Source: Ditylenchus dipsaci (lineage: Eukaryota > Nematoda > Chromadorea > Rhabditida > Anguinidae). Taken from it: a DNA stretch of 64,000 bases. Of this stretch, positions 54,795 to 64,000 are shown in pieces. The first letter of the stretch is position 1, and every line of letters begins with the position of its first letter. Position numbers and translations under genes: made by a program. Location of the stretch: NCBI GenBank assembly GCA_004194705.1, contig SADC01001330.1, forward strand, positions 558,001 through 622,000, written 5' to 3'. The notes under the pieces were generated by a model. It was given only the letters and a program-made list of their open reading frames with translations. It had not been told where the DNA came from and searched no databases.

Positions 54795-55389
54795 TCAATT
54801 TTCCCATTTTGTCAGAGAACCAGGCAGAGCAGTTACGACTGGACTTGAAGCAGGAGTCAGAAGATTTGCCTCCACATTAGCAGAATAAGCATCAATGGCG
54901 ACGACGGGAACTATATAGGTGCTCTCAATGGTCCTCAGTGTGCTGTTAGCAATTGTTTCCGTCTGCGCGTTTTGAGGAGCTATATCCCTGGATCAAAATG
55001 TCATAAATTTGATATCAATCAAATAAACTTAAAGCCTACTTTTCAATTTCTTTGAATTCTGCTCTTTTGTCGAGACTGTTAGCATACTGCGTGGGAGCTT
55101 CCTCATCATTTTCTAGTAACCGTAATGTTCTAAAAAGTTGTTGGATTTAAAAATCTGATGTGTTCAGAATTAAAACCTACGCTTGCACCATCGAAGCTTC
55201 CGTGCAGTTAGCGAACATATTGTTTGAAGATTTCAGCTGTCCTATCGATGCTGTTTGAAATTGCCCGTTTGAGTCAGAATGAGCACTGAAAAACGACCAA
55301 TCCAAAAAAAAGCAGCAGAATATAAGTTACCGGGCAAAATCCCTGAGAGCTTTTTCCTGTTCATCAGTCCAACCTATGGATGACGTCAT
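54795..55389 (-). CDS. complete small four-exon gene, unrecognised protein of 148 aa
   Basis: Exons on the minus strand: 55389-55331, 55285-55181, 55129-55040, 54987-54795. All three introns are short (45-52 nt), GT/AG, phase 2, with TTTTTCAG, TTTTTAG and GATCCAG acceptors. The ATG at 55389 begins MTSSIGWTDEQEKALRDFA and the stop is TGA at 54795-54797. The protein is hydrophilic with a charged N-terminus and a Thr/Ser/Ala-rich C-terminal half (TIANSTLRTIES, then TPASSPVV). No signal peptide, membrane segment or known domain was recognised; the W-E-E-A-L start faintly recalls a SANT/Myb helix, but the rest does not fit. Upstream, 55390-55618 is AT-rich without repeats and may hold the promoter. 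Exon structure is strong, function unknown. Confidence 0.8.
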
Positions 55390-55618
55390 GAGAAATTCTA
55401 TTTAGCTAAGTGAAGAGAAGCAAGCAGAGCTCAAGGAGAAATCACACAAATTCCTGAAGATTCGAAAAGAATGAGTGATTTTGATAGTGAAACGATGTAG
55501 TAAGAAGTAAATTTGAAAATCCGCAAAATATCAAGAATTTTTTATCAGTTTGAACCGCAGTTATTTTTTGAAATCCCTCTTTGCTATAAAATACAATGAT
55601 ATAGCTGAATTCTGGGGT

Positions 55619-55766
55619 GCGGTCAATTGATCGACGGTCAATTGATCTACGGTCAATTGATCTACGGTCAATTGATCAACAGGTCAATTGATCTACAGGT
55701 CAATTGATCAACAGGTCAATTGACCTACAGGTCAATTGATCTACAGGTCAATTGATCTACAAATTA
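55619..55766. repeat. tandem array of GGTCAATTGATCTACA units
   Basis: Nine units of 15-17 bp, GGTCAATTGATCNACA with CGGTC or AGGTC joints. Close in form to the GGTCAATTGTCCAGGC array at 48638-48800. No inverted partner found. Confidence 0.85.
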
Positions 55767-56101
55767 ATTTAAAAGTTTTTCACTGTCTTTTTGGGTACAT
55801 TTGGTTTTCTTCAAACTGGCTTGGTAGTATTTGGCTCATCTCATGCCTGCATCTTCAAATTAATTCTGAACAGTTCGAATTCATCGACACCGAATTTATT
55901 GACACTAATAAAGCTTTAGTCTTTTATTTAATACATTTTCCGGTTGGATATTTGCGGTGGTCATTCGTTCATATATGAATCTCTGATGATCAATCTCTAA
56001 TGGTCTTAGTCCCTTAGTCATAATCAATGGTCTCATTCCATCCTCACTAATGTTGATAACTCCTCAACAGCCCTGAACTATCTAATATTCCTGCTTCATT
56101 C

Positions 56102-56331
56102 TTAAAAGGCCATGACCACGCGTTCTCCGCCAATTAAATTTTTTTTCTTCTAATCATTGAATTTCTGTACGGATTTTCAGCTTAGTTTCTAACGAAACAA
56201 GGCTTGGAATTTAATTTTAGATGAAGCTGTGTTAGAAACCAAGTTAAAAAGTCCGTACAGATATTCAATCATGCGGAATTTTCTTAAATTGGCGGGGACA
56301 ACCATTGTCGTAGACGGCAATGGCCCTTTAA
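56102..56331. mobile_element. TTAA MITE, family A copy 4
   Basis: TTAAAAGGCCATGACCACG on the left and GGCAATGGCCCTTTAA on the right, TTAA at both edges. Internal inverted TTTCTAACGAAACAAGGC and GTGTTAGAAACCAAGTT match the family. Confidence 0.7.
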
Positions 56332-56669
56332 AGTCCTGAGCGACCTTCAATGGTCGTTCAGGACTTTCGCGTACTAGGTCCTGGTCGGTCTTCACTAGTC
56401 TTAATCAATCTTTATCGGACAGTGTAGCACAGAATTTTCCTCATCTACACCTTAGTCTTAGATATGTTGAATAACTTGTTGAGTTACATAATATTTAACG
56501 GTTTTAATTGCTGAAAAATTGGCCACAAAATTTTGATGATCAAACGTAATTGACACATACCGGCTTCCACAAACTATACTAAAAATGTTAATCCGCCAAA
56601 AAATTTATGTTCTACTTTCAATAACACAGAGAAGGAACAGCAAAGCGCAAATGGATTATAAGGATATGT

Positions 56670-57058
56670 TTATTTGTCGATAGTCTCTTTGTGTGCTTTC
56701 CCTTGAGAGCTCCAGTGATCCGGGCACGACCAGCAGCCTTGCGCTCAAGCATTCCACGGCGGTCCTTGCCAAAACGGTCCTTGCCCAACATCAGCTTGGT
56801 AATAGAGATGTTTAAAGCATCAATCCCTGAAATGTCCACGCGTGACAATGACTTCATCATCAGTTCTAAACAATGTGATTGAATTAGGATACAGATCTAC
56901 AGCAACTGACCGGATAGGAACAGAGCGAACTCCATGCTTGTTGCGAAGATCCTTGGAGAGAGGCGCCGACACGATCTTCCTCTGATGTGAGACGGAGCAT
57001 TGGAATGGAATTTGCGAGACTGGCGAGCCGGCGAGGTAACCAAGGGATTCAGCTTCAT
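56670..57058 (-). pseudogene. unprocessed ribosomal protein L26 (uL24) pseudogene
   Basis: ATG 57058 opens [20 protein letters not shown], then APSHIR. A one-base loss then shifts frame to [20 protein letters not shown] and VPIR. An apparent intron (GTCAG...TTTAG, about 45 nt) splits the Arg codon before [12 protein letters not shown]. Next, about 40 residues of the conserved KOW-domain core are missing, and the match resumes at ISITKLMLGKDR. A 15-bp duplication adds FGKDR, then RGMLERKAAGRARITGALKG and KHT follow, and a second frameshift precedes the expected ETIDK-stop. Retention of an intron means a duplicated gene copy rather than a retrocopy. RPL26 is a large-subunit ribosomal protein; this copy cannot encode it. 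The C-terminal motif resembles nematode RPL-26. Confidence 0.9.
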
Positions 57059-57261
57059 TCTTCAAGAGGCTTCTTCAAGCGCAGAAAGTATCTGAAAAAA
57101 TAGATTTTGAACATCCGATAACATTACACAATATATCTCAGATTCGATCATTTAAAAAAATTCCAGATTTTGGCGACTCAACTATTGTCGCGCAAAGTAA
57201 TATGGGAACAGCATGACATTTCCATAAGAGCTAGAAAAAAATCAAAAGAAAATCAAATAAA

Positions 57262-57398
57262 GTCCACTCTCGATAAACCGTCACATTATGGTTACCCGAT
57301 TTAGTCAGGCACACGACATTTACAGGAAATGGCACCCTCGATAAACCACCAGCAAACCAGCGTCTCCAGAGGTGGCGGTCTATCGAGAGTGTACTGTA
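57262..57398. mobile_element. CTCGATA hairpin MITE
   Basis: GTCCACTCTCGATAAACCG on the left and GGTCTATCGAGAGTGTACTGTA on the right, mirrored. Located just upstream of the RPL26 pseudogene. Confidence 0.65.
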
Positions 57399-58146
57399 TG
57401 CCGAAAGACAATAAAAACACAAAATGCTAGTTTAACACGAGAAAGGCGGGTGGTGACTTTTTGTTGCTTCTGGTGCAGAAATTCACGCTGAACACGATGG
57501 TGCAATTAGTTTTTGAAATTATAAATTAAAGTGAGGACATCCAGGCAATTTAAAATTTCCAAAAACGGGACATTCCTGATCATCGAATTTTAACGTCTTT
57601 TAGGTGTTTCTCACTTTGATGTATCCACTAGTTATGCAAATAATGTCTTAAAATGAAGGAAATACTCAGGCTATCTAAGGAACACAAACATTTTGAGCCA
57701 TGGGGATGGAAAAATAACCCTAACGGACCATTTTTCTGCCAAAGACGTATTTAACAAAATTTTAAATCACAAAAGGCTCGTAACTTTTTGCACAGGTTTA
57801 TTTACGGTATTATCTTTTGCAGATTCTTGTAGCGCAACTTGAGAGCTTTCGAATGAGCACAAACACTTCCATATTCATTAAGAAAAATTGGATGAAAATC
57901 GATTTTTCCGAATAAAAAAACTTTATGCATGTACGAATCTTTGAACAGACGCGCTTTAACTTTTACCAGAGAAATATTTGCTAATGGAAATTATTGCAAT
58001 CTGTAAAAGGTCCACTTTTTGATAGAAACTGGGCACAAATAACTGGATGACTTTGCACCTGATGCTGCACACATACTTTTGCAGAACAAATATGACCAAG
58101 ATATGACTGGCGACTTTTCTGGCAGATTTCGCGGTAAAGGGACGTT

Positions 58147-58343
58147 CAGCACTTTTTTTCAAATGAAAAAAAAGTGCTGAAAGCAAAAAGTGATTTTTTT
58201 GAAAAAATTGCCTTGGTCCCCCCTGTTGTTTTGAAACCTTGCTTATTGGTGTTTCAAAACACAGGGGGGACCAAGGCAATTTTTTTCAAAAAAATCACTT
58301 TTTGCCTTTCAGCACTTTTTTTCATTTGAAAAAAAGTGCTGAA
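58147..58343. mobile_element. palindromic MITE inserted in the last open frame of the 58-59 kb gene
   Basis: CAGCACTTTTTTTCA-type and TGAAAAAAAGTGCTGAA ends. Inner arms mirror TTGCCTTGGTCCCCCCTG. ACGTT flanks both sides (58142-58146 and 58344-58348); alternatively ACG if TTCAGCAC is the true end. Removing it leaves one continuous minus-strand open frame. Confidence 0.75.
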
Positions 58344-59015
58344 ACGTTCACGCCCACCGATTTCGCACCTCCCTTTATCGGCATTGCTGGATGGGCACGT
58401 GTGATGCGACTTGCGGCTAGATGATTTTTCTTTAAGCTTCTTGTGCTCTGGGAGAACCCGAATCTTTGAAATCGTAGCAGAAACTTTCATAACTGAATGG
58501 TTTGCGCATGTCTTGCTACCACATCTCTGAAAATTATATCTTATCAGAACACAAATTACAAAATAATTAAATTAGTAAACCTCGCAGATTAGAATAACAT
58601 CGTGCTTGACACTATGTTTTCTACTTGACACTTGTAATTTTCAGATTTTGCTTCCCCCATTGCTTTTGCTGGCAATTTCTGTTTCATTTCGTCTATTTTC
58701 TTGGTTTCATCAAGCAGCCAGCTCGAGCCCTGCTGTCTATATGCGGTTTGCGCAGCTGGTGACTAAGATGTCCGAAGAAAGTCCCTTCGATTTGGCTGAA
58801 CTGGCTGCAATTTCTTTTGAATAGGATTTATATCATAGTAGGGAGCGCTGGGCTTAATTGTCGAATCGAGGGGCACGCATAAGAATTTTGTATCTGTCTC
58901 GGGAGAATGTGAGACGAGCGTTATCGAAACCGGAGCCTGGTTCAAAGAAAACAGCCAATTTACGGGGACAGGCTGCGAAGTTACATAATCCAAGATCAAT
59001 CCAGAGACCGAACAG
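58254..59015 (-). CDS. 3' exons of an unrecognised Cys-containing protein gene
   Basis: Minus-strand exons 59015-58802, 58762-58625 and 58526 onward; as the sequence stands, the frame stops at 58254 inside a MITE. Junctions are phase 0. The first intron is only 39 nt (GTTCAG...CTTAG) and contains the TAG at 58763-58765 that would otherwise end the frame. The peptide includes VPVNWLFSLNQAPVSITLVS, then WLLDETKKIDEMKQKLPAKA, then YKCQRCGSKTCANHSVMK (Cys/His spacing of a small zinc-binding knuckle) and a basic stretch. The 5' exons lie toward or beyond the gap at 59149. A nearby GTAAGT donor at 59068 does not match in phase, so an alternative frame through it (ending at a TAA near 58850) cannot be excluded. 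Family unknown; the C-terminal Cys cluster could be transposase-derived. Confidence 0.6.
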
Positions 59016-59148
59016 CTAAAATAACACAGACAGGATCAAATTTTATCGACAAAAAAACGTTGACTTACGGCTAAAATTTCGGAGGCGTTTGTCGGAAGAA
59101 GTAAAAAATCTATTTCTTTTCTCGTAATAATACTCTTTAGTCGGTTAA

Positions 59149-59165
59149 NNNNNNNNNNNNNNNNN
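59149..59165. other. assembly gap (17 N)
   Basis: Seventeen ambiguous bases. The gap lies between the last supported exon of the 58-59 kb gene and a foldback-like element with repetitive ends, a likely cause of misassembly. Confidence 0.95.
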
Positions 59166-59178
59166 TACACACTCATTG

Positions 59179-60321
59179 GGCGAACTCATTTGGGCGCCCT
59201 CGTTTGGCGCCCTCATTTGGGCGCCAATATTTTATATTGGTTTTTAAATTTCTCATATAGTCTGAAAAGGATATGTTAACCCCAGGGATGGTAGGGAAAC
59301 CATAGCGTAACCCCATGTAAAGGGTATCCAGCTCCATAACTGAAAATTTTACATTTAGTGAAAAATCGATCAAAATCCATTTTATCCTATCCGAAATCAA
59401 GTGCTAAACATGTTTTGGCTAGTTCCATAACATTTTCATTTGGTGTTGCCACTGAAAACCTGGGTACCACCACCATTTCTGCCCACTCTTTAAGCCCACT
59501 CATTCCTCACAACATTTTGTGTCCCCAATTAGTGAACTCGGACTAGGAACCAACTAAACCACGTGGTCGACACTTGGTTTAGTTGGTCCATGGCTTATCC
59601 AGTAGAACTGAGGTTGGTCATAGCAAAACATATAGAATTTTAAATTATCCAAAGAACAAAAATATCACTGTCCGGGTACTGCTACCCTACTGAGTTCCCC
59701 AACCTGAGTATGCCTATATCTGGGCACAATAAACCAAGTGGTTGTCCACCTGGATCGAATTTTTTTTTTCCGTTTTTCATGTTCCGAATCTTGTTTTCTG
59801 AGTGATTCGGGCATGCTAAAGATGGTTTGATAGTGGTAAAGGCCATTTTCTTGAATATTTTTGAGTTTTGGAAAATAATTGATTTTACCGAAAACTCGAT
59901 TTTATCAAAACTCAATAAATTTTCGAGAAAATGGCATTTGACCAACTATCAAACGTCTTCAGCGTGCCCGAATTAGTCCAGAAAAAGGTTTTGGAAAGTG
60001 AAAAAGTAAAAAATTTTTTATTTTTTGTGATCCAAGCTGGAACACCCCTTGCTTTTGTCGGTACATGGGATATCCAGCAAAACACTGTCGGTTCATAAGA
60101 ACAATGTTTGAATTAACAAGTAATTGTGAAGACAAAAATTAAAAACATTGCGTTTCGTAAATTTTTGTGGATCAATTCGCTCTGGATCAATTCGACGCCG
60201 CCGCGGTGGATACCCCTTCATGGTACCTTGGTGGTTTACCTTACAATCACTGAGGTTAACGTATCTTTTTAAGACTATCTGAGACATTTAAAGACCAATA
60301 TAAAATAATGGCGCCCAAATG
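59179..60321. mobile_element. foldback-like element with CTCATTTGGGCGCC tandem termini
   Basis: The left end has three or four CTCATTTGGGCGCC units (59179-59225), then AATATTTTATATTGG. The right end mirrors CCAATATAAAATAATGGCGC and CAAATGA. The interior has ACCAAGTGGTTGTCCACC and an inverted GGGCATGCTAAAGATGGTTT block, shared with 3231-4689 and 50977-51300. No coding frame. Confidence 0.65.
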
Positions 60322-60329
60322 ACTGCAGG

Positions 60330-61779
60330 AAATTTAATCATCTGTTTGTTTAAGAAAATCCCGTTTCCCGGCGGATTCCTGGTATTTTTCGAAATCCCGT
60401 CTCGTTTTTTTAATTTTTTAAAATCCCGTCCCGGTTCCCCGTTCACACAAATGCCAAGCCTAAGCTAAGTCGACTGCGTCTACAGAATTTTGGAATTCGT
60501 CCTGAAAAAGAAGTTATGGCCCTTTCAAAGTGTATCTAATTTCTTGAAATACCTGAATATTTGCACCAAAAAAGGGTTATCCAAACAAATTCATGTCTCA
60601 TCTCTGCATCTATCATGTGTCTATAAATGTGATAAATCTCCAATGGTCCAGGCGGAAAAGTTGAAAGAGCCAAGTTTCGCAAACACATCCCTTAGTCAAT
60701 TTCGGGAACACACCCCTCAGTCAAAATCAGCTTGAGAGTTAGAGATGCGCGCACACACTTACCTTAGACATGATTCCGAGAAGTACTCTTGACCATAAAA
60801 TGCATATAGAGTCTTTTTTTGCCACGGCCAGTTGAAAACATGGTGAGGCAGTCGAAGAATAAGATATTCAAATTTATAAATGTTCTGCCATAAAGTGGTC
60901 CCTTTTATTCCCTTCCCCTCCAATACAGCCCTTATTCCCTTTTAAATCAAAAGGCGCCAATTTAAATTTTTCAAATTTTGACTAAAAAACCATGATACCC
61001 CCCTGTGGTTCGAAAAAATTTTTTTTTCTCAGAACCAAAAAAAACGCGCGGCTTTCTCATGAAATCGGGGTCGAGAAACCCGATATGAAGTTATCTCCTC
61101 CCCTGATCAGTCCCCGTGGGGGGGGGGGATTCGTCACTGCAACAGCTTAGCTACAGTTAAAACAAGAAATTAGAAATTTGACTTTCTTCCGAAAACCGGT
61201 AATTTTTGTAATCAAGTTATTCAAGCTACCCGATTCCTGAAGCAATTTTTTGACGTACTCTCTTATTTTATTTGATGAGGAATTTGTTCATGAGATAACC
61301 TTGCGTTTTTCCGACTCTAGAAAATGGCTATCACTCTTTAAAAGGTAATAATAAGACCGATAGATAAAATAGACATATATCGAAATATATGGTTATTGGC
61401 TGATTTCCAAAATTCAAGACAGTTGTTGACTAAAAAAGCAATCCCGGAAATCTTTCCAATCGATTCGTCGATATTTTTCAGCATGAATTCAGCTCAATCG
61501 ATGAAAAATGGCGAACAAAATAAAGTTAACACCCAGAGAGATTCGAACCAGCAGCTCAAAAAGTAGTTTAATTTGAATTTAAACGCGGACTAGATACGGA
61601 CAAGAGGGATACACTCCCCCTTAAATATTTTGTCTCGTGTACGTATTTTTTTTTTTCGATTGTTATTTATGAGATTGTAAGAGTGTATTTGAAAGGCAAT
61701 TCAGCAACGATCTTTGTGAATTTTTTGAAAAGTTATTCGTATATAGATGGTATTTTTGGTGAATGTGTTTGGGTTAAAC
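60330..61779. other. intergenic, no gene seen
   Basis: Contains decayed repeats: CCCGTCCCGG words at about 60360-60440, a piece of the TACAGGG family at about 60510, the dispersed repeat at 60733-60835, and a poly-G tract at about 61118. No supported exon. Confidence 0.35.
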
Positions 61780-62919
61780 TAGGGTTGGGTAATTAGCCGG
61801 GTAAAATCTTTTTGGGTGAATCTCGGTATTTACCCGGTGTTTACCCGAAAGGGCGGGTAAAATCTTTTTATTTCCATAACCAACTTTTCTTCGAGAAGTC
61901 ATAACAAATCAATCAAATTCATGCATAAACAATTCAAAAAGGACACCAGCTTTTTTTGCAGCTAAAAGGACTTTTTTTGCATCTAAAGACTTTTTTTTGC
62001 AGCTAATTTTTCTGCAGCTAAAAGACTTTTTTTTGCAACTAATTGCCTTTGCAACTGAAAGACTTTTTCTGCATCTAATCGACTTTTATTTGCAGCTAAA
62101 TGACTTTTTGCATCTATTTTTTTAGTGAAAATTCGCTATTTTATACTTGTATTGTTGTTTTTAGCAAGGATTATTATACAGTTGAAGAGAGGAGGGTACG
62201 AATCACATTTTGAACTCTCGGTTCAAATCCCCTGGTGTGCACGTCCTATTTTTACTCCATTTTTTATGTTTTGCACACAATTTTGTATTAAACGGTTTGC
62301 TCAGGCTCTTGAATATCTAGCTAACCATCAGCACAGGGTTTAAAAGGTACTGGAACTTACTTACAAGCGATACCTCGCTTAGGCCTTCGTTTTATCCGAA
62401 AATCCATCATTTTTGGGTTCAAGGTATCTAAGTGTCGGACTCGAGTTCATCCAGTGCGAACGAACATAAACTGGAAATGAAGCTAAGGTCGTAGCTTCCG
62501 GTACAAGCTTATTAAAAAGTTAATATCACATTTCAAGAAGTTAACGAATCGGTAGCAAAGGATGTGATGAATACAAAACTGGCTTCTAGTGAATGGCTTT
62601 AGCTGCTTTCCCTTATCTTGATGCTCATCTGCACAAAATCGCAAATCACGGTAGTTGCTGACAGCAAATCAGTGCTGGAAAATGACATCAATCGATTGCT
62701 AGATACTTTTGGCACTACAAATAAGTTAACTCACATAAATGGAGTAAAAATAGGGTGTGCACCCAGGGGATTTGAACCCGAGAGTTCATAATATGATTCG
62801 TACCAGGGCCGCAATTTGGGAGGTCGTAGGGGTAATTACAACCAGTAAAACCAGTTTACCGGTAAATACCGGGTATTTACCCGGGTAAATAACTGGGTAT
62901 TACCCATTGTCCAACCCTA
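61780..62919. mobile_element. 1.1-kb hAT-type non-autonomous element (TAGGGTTGG ends)
   Basis: TAGGGTTGGGTAATTA and CCAACCCTA ends with exact 8-bp flanking duplications GGTTAAAC (61772-61779 and 62920-62927). Subterminal GGGTAAATACCGGGTA-type words occur at both ends. The interior holds a roughly 20-bp tandem repeat TTTTTTGCAGCTAAAAGAC (61950-62115). It also holds two inverted tRNA-like modules (GGTTCAAATCCCCTGG at about 62220 and its complement near 62770). No transposase frame. Confidence 0.85.
61950..62115. repeat. tandem repeat of GCAGCTAAAAGACTTTTTTT
   Basis: Seven or eight units of about 20 bp, GCANCTAAAAGACTTTTTTT with GCATCTA and GCAACTA variants, inside the 61780-62919 element. Confidence 0.75.
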
Positions 62920-63134
62920 GGTTAAACCCATTGTTCTAAAACCAAAATTATCAATTTGTTGATCGGAATCATTTTTAGGATTGATTTATTGTCAGTAACG
63001 GCCTCAATTTTACGATTTAATGCAGATCATTGTCAAAATAAAAGAAACTAAAAGTTATATAGCTTTTTTTATTCTGTCAATTTACCAAAAGAGTATATAA
63101 ATTTCCCAGACTCAGAAGTGCATAAGGATTCCTA

Positions 63135-63374
63135 TTAAAGGGGCATGCTCGTTCGTTAAGGCGCGAACCAGCAGTTTTTTCGAATTTTTTCGAATCGTCC
63201 CATTTTTCACTCGTTCTGCGTCAAATCTGATATAGGTGACCTTATACTGCTTTTAAAAAATAGACAGAGAACTTAAAAAATCTAGACGAGAACGAATGTA
63301 AAAATTTATCGAGAAAGAAAAGAACTGCTGGTTCGCGCCTTTTCTCCCCATCGTGCACGATCATGCCCCTTTAA
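63135..63374. mobile_element. TTAA-flanked MITE with GGGGCATGCTCG ends
   Basis: TTAAAGGGGCATGCTCGTTC on the left and GATCATGCCCCTTTAA on the right, TTAA at both edges. Mirrored GGCGCGAACCAGCAGTT and AACTGCTGGTTCGCGCC lie inside. Confidence 0.8.
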
Positions 63375-63901
63375 GGACCCTGGTGGAGTATTTTTCCTAT
63401 TATAATCATCTAAGAAAAGGTAGCTTGAGAAGGTTGACCTAGCAAAGAGAATATCTTTAGAAAACTTCACTTGTATTTACCTGGGATTGGGCTGAAACTT
63501 AGTTTAAGTAGTTGTGCACCCTACCTTGATGTTTTTGTTGTTTTCTCAAGAGTCTAAGAATCATTTCGATACCAAACTCATAAAACAATGGGGAAAAGAT
63601 AAAGTGTGCAGCCAAAGATATTCGAACCAAATTTCAAAGTGTGCCTCACTATGATCATAACACACATTTTTTAAAGGAAACAACAGTATTCATTAAGTTT
63701 TTCGAAAAAAAAGCAAAATGGAATAATTGTTTGACAAAAAAATGCCGAGCAAGGTGGTGCTAACCTATATAAGGGTACACAGATAGAAGAACCAAGATGG
63801 CGGTTTTTTTTTATCGTTTCAAATGACGTTTGAGGTAGAGCTGACAACTCCGTTTTGCGATGTTGCCAGAGCTTAATTTTTTAAAACACACCTTCCTAAC
63901 A

Positions 63902-64000
63902 GTGCTGGGAATTTCTTAAATTACTCGTCCACGTCCTCGTTCTCGTCTTTGCATTTTTAAACATGTTGTCCACGTCTTCGTCCTCGTCTTTGCCATTTTT
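63902..64000. mobile_element. left end of a CAGTGCTGG element with GTCCTCGT words, cut by window edge
   Basis: Starts CAGTGCTGGGAATTT, then repeats CGTCCACGTCCTCGTTCTCG and CGTCTTTGC twice. GGACGAGG words also occur at about 1290-1350. The right end lies outside the window. Confidence 0.5.

Noticed and set aside
58606..58824. Plus-strand 72-codon frame with hydrophobic start
   Set aside because: Antisense to two phase-matched exons; the leucine-rich start is the complement of their lysine-rich and alanine-rich codons.
59069..59148. Upstream exon of the 58-59 kb gene ending at the GTAAGT donor
   Set aside because: Its only open frame joins the next exon in a phase that reads a different, shorter frame; left as an alternative rather than called.

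Overview
Eukaryotic nuclear DNA, most likely from a nematode. The evidence is AT-rich sequence, 3' splice sites of the TTTTCAG/TTTTAG type, several introns of 39-60 nt beside repeat-inflated introns of several kb, many degenerate TTAGGC-like words (the nematode telomere unit), and a ribosomal protein L26/uL24 relic closest, by memory, to nematode RPL-26. Genus cannot be told, and another small-intron invertebrate is not excluded. One 17-bp run of N (59149-59165) marks an assembly gap.

Layout. 2-559 (+): last four exons of an unrecognised gene with a poly(A) signal. 6499-24208 (-): a 19-exon gene, phase-consistent at every junction, encoding at least about 1,180 aa. It has a low-complexity Ser/Thr/Gln-rich N-terminal half, one BED zinc finger and a degenerate but complete hAT-transposase fold, so it looks like a domesticated ZBED-type gene. 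Its introns carry a decayed 2.3-kb pogo-type (DDE_1) transposon, a hAT remnant and many MITEs. About 24.5-54.8 kb: no convincing host gene; a mosaic of unique intervals and inverted-repeat elements, with hAT relics. 54795-55389 (-): a complete four-exon gene for an unrecognised 148-aa protein. 56670-57058 (-): an intron-bearing RPL26 pseudogene. 58254-59015 (-): 3' part of a Cys-containing multi-exon gene running toward the gap, with a MITE inside its terminal open frame. 59.2-64 kb: repeats.

Mobile DNA dominates. Recognisable classes are: (i) TTAA-flanked palindromic MITEs (piggyBac-type ends); (ii) TACCGTA-ended MITEs resembling the pogo element's ends; (iii) TACAGTC and TACAGGG palindromes with TA ends; (iv) hAT-type MITEs, several with exact 8-bp target duplications and each with its own short subterminal word; (v) foldback-like elements about 1.1-1.8 kb long, whose ends are tandem arrays of 14-17-bp units that differ between elements while the interior modules are shared. 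Class (v), and the domesticated BED/hAT gene lying among so many hAT MITEs, are the most interesting points.
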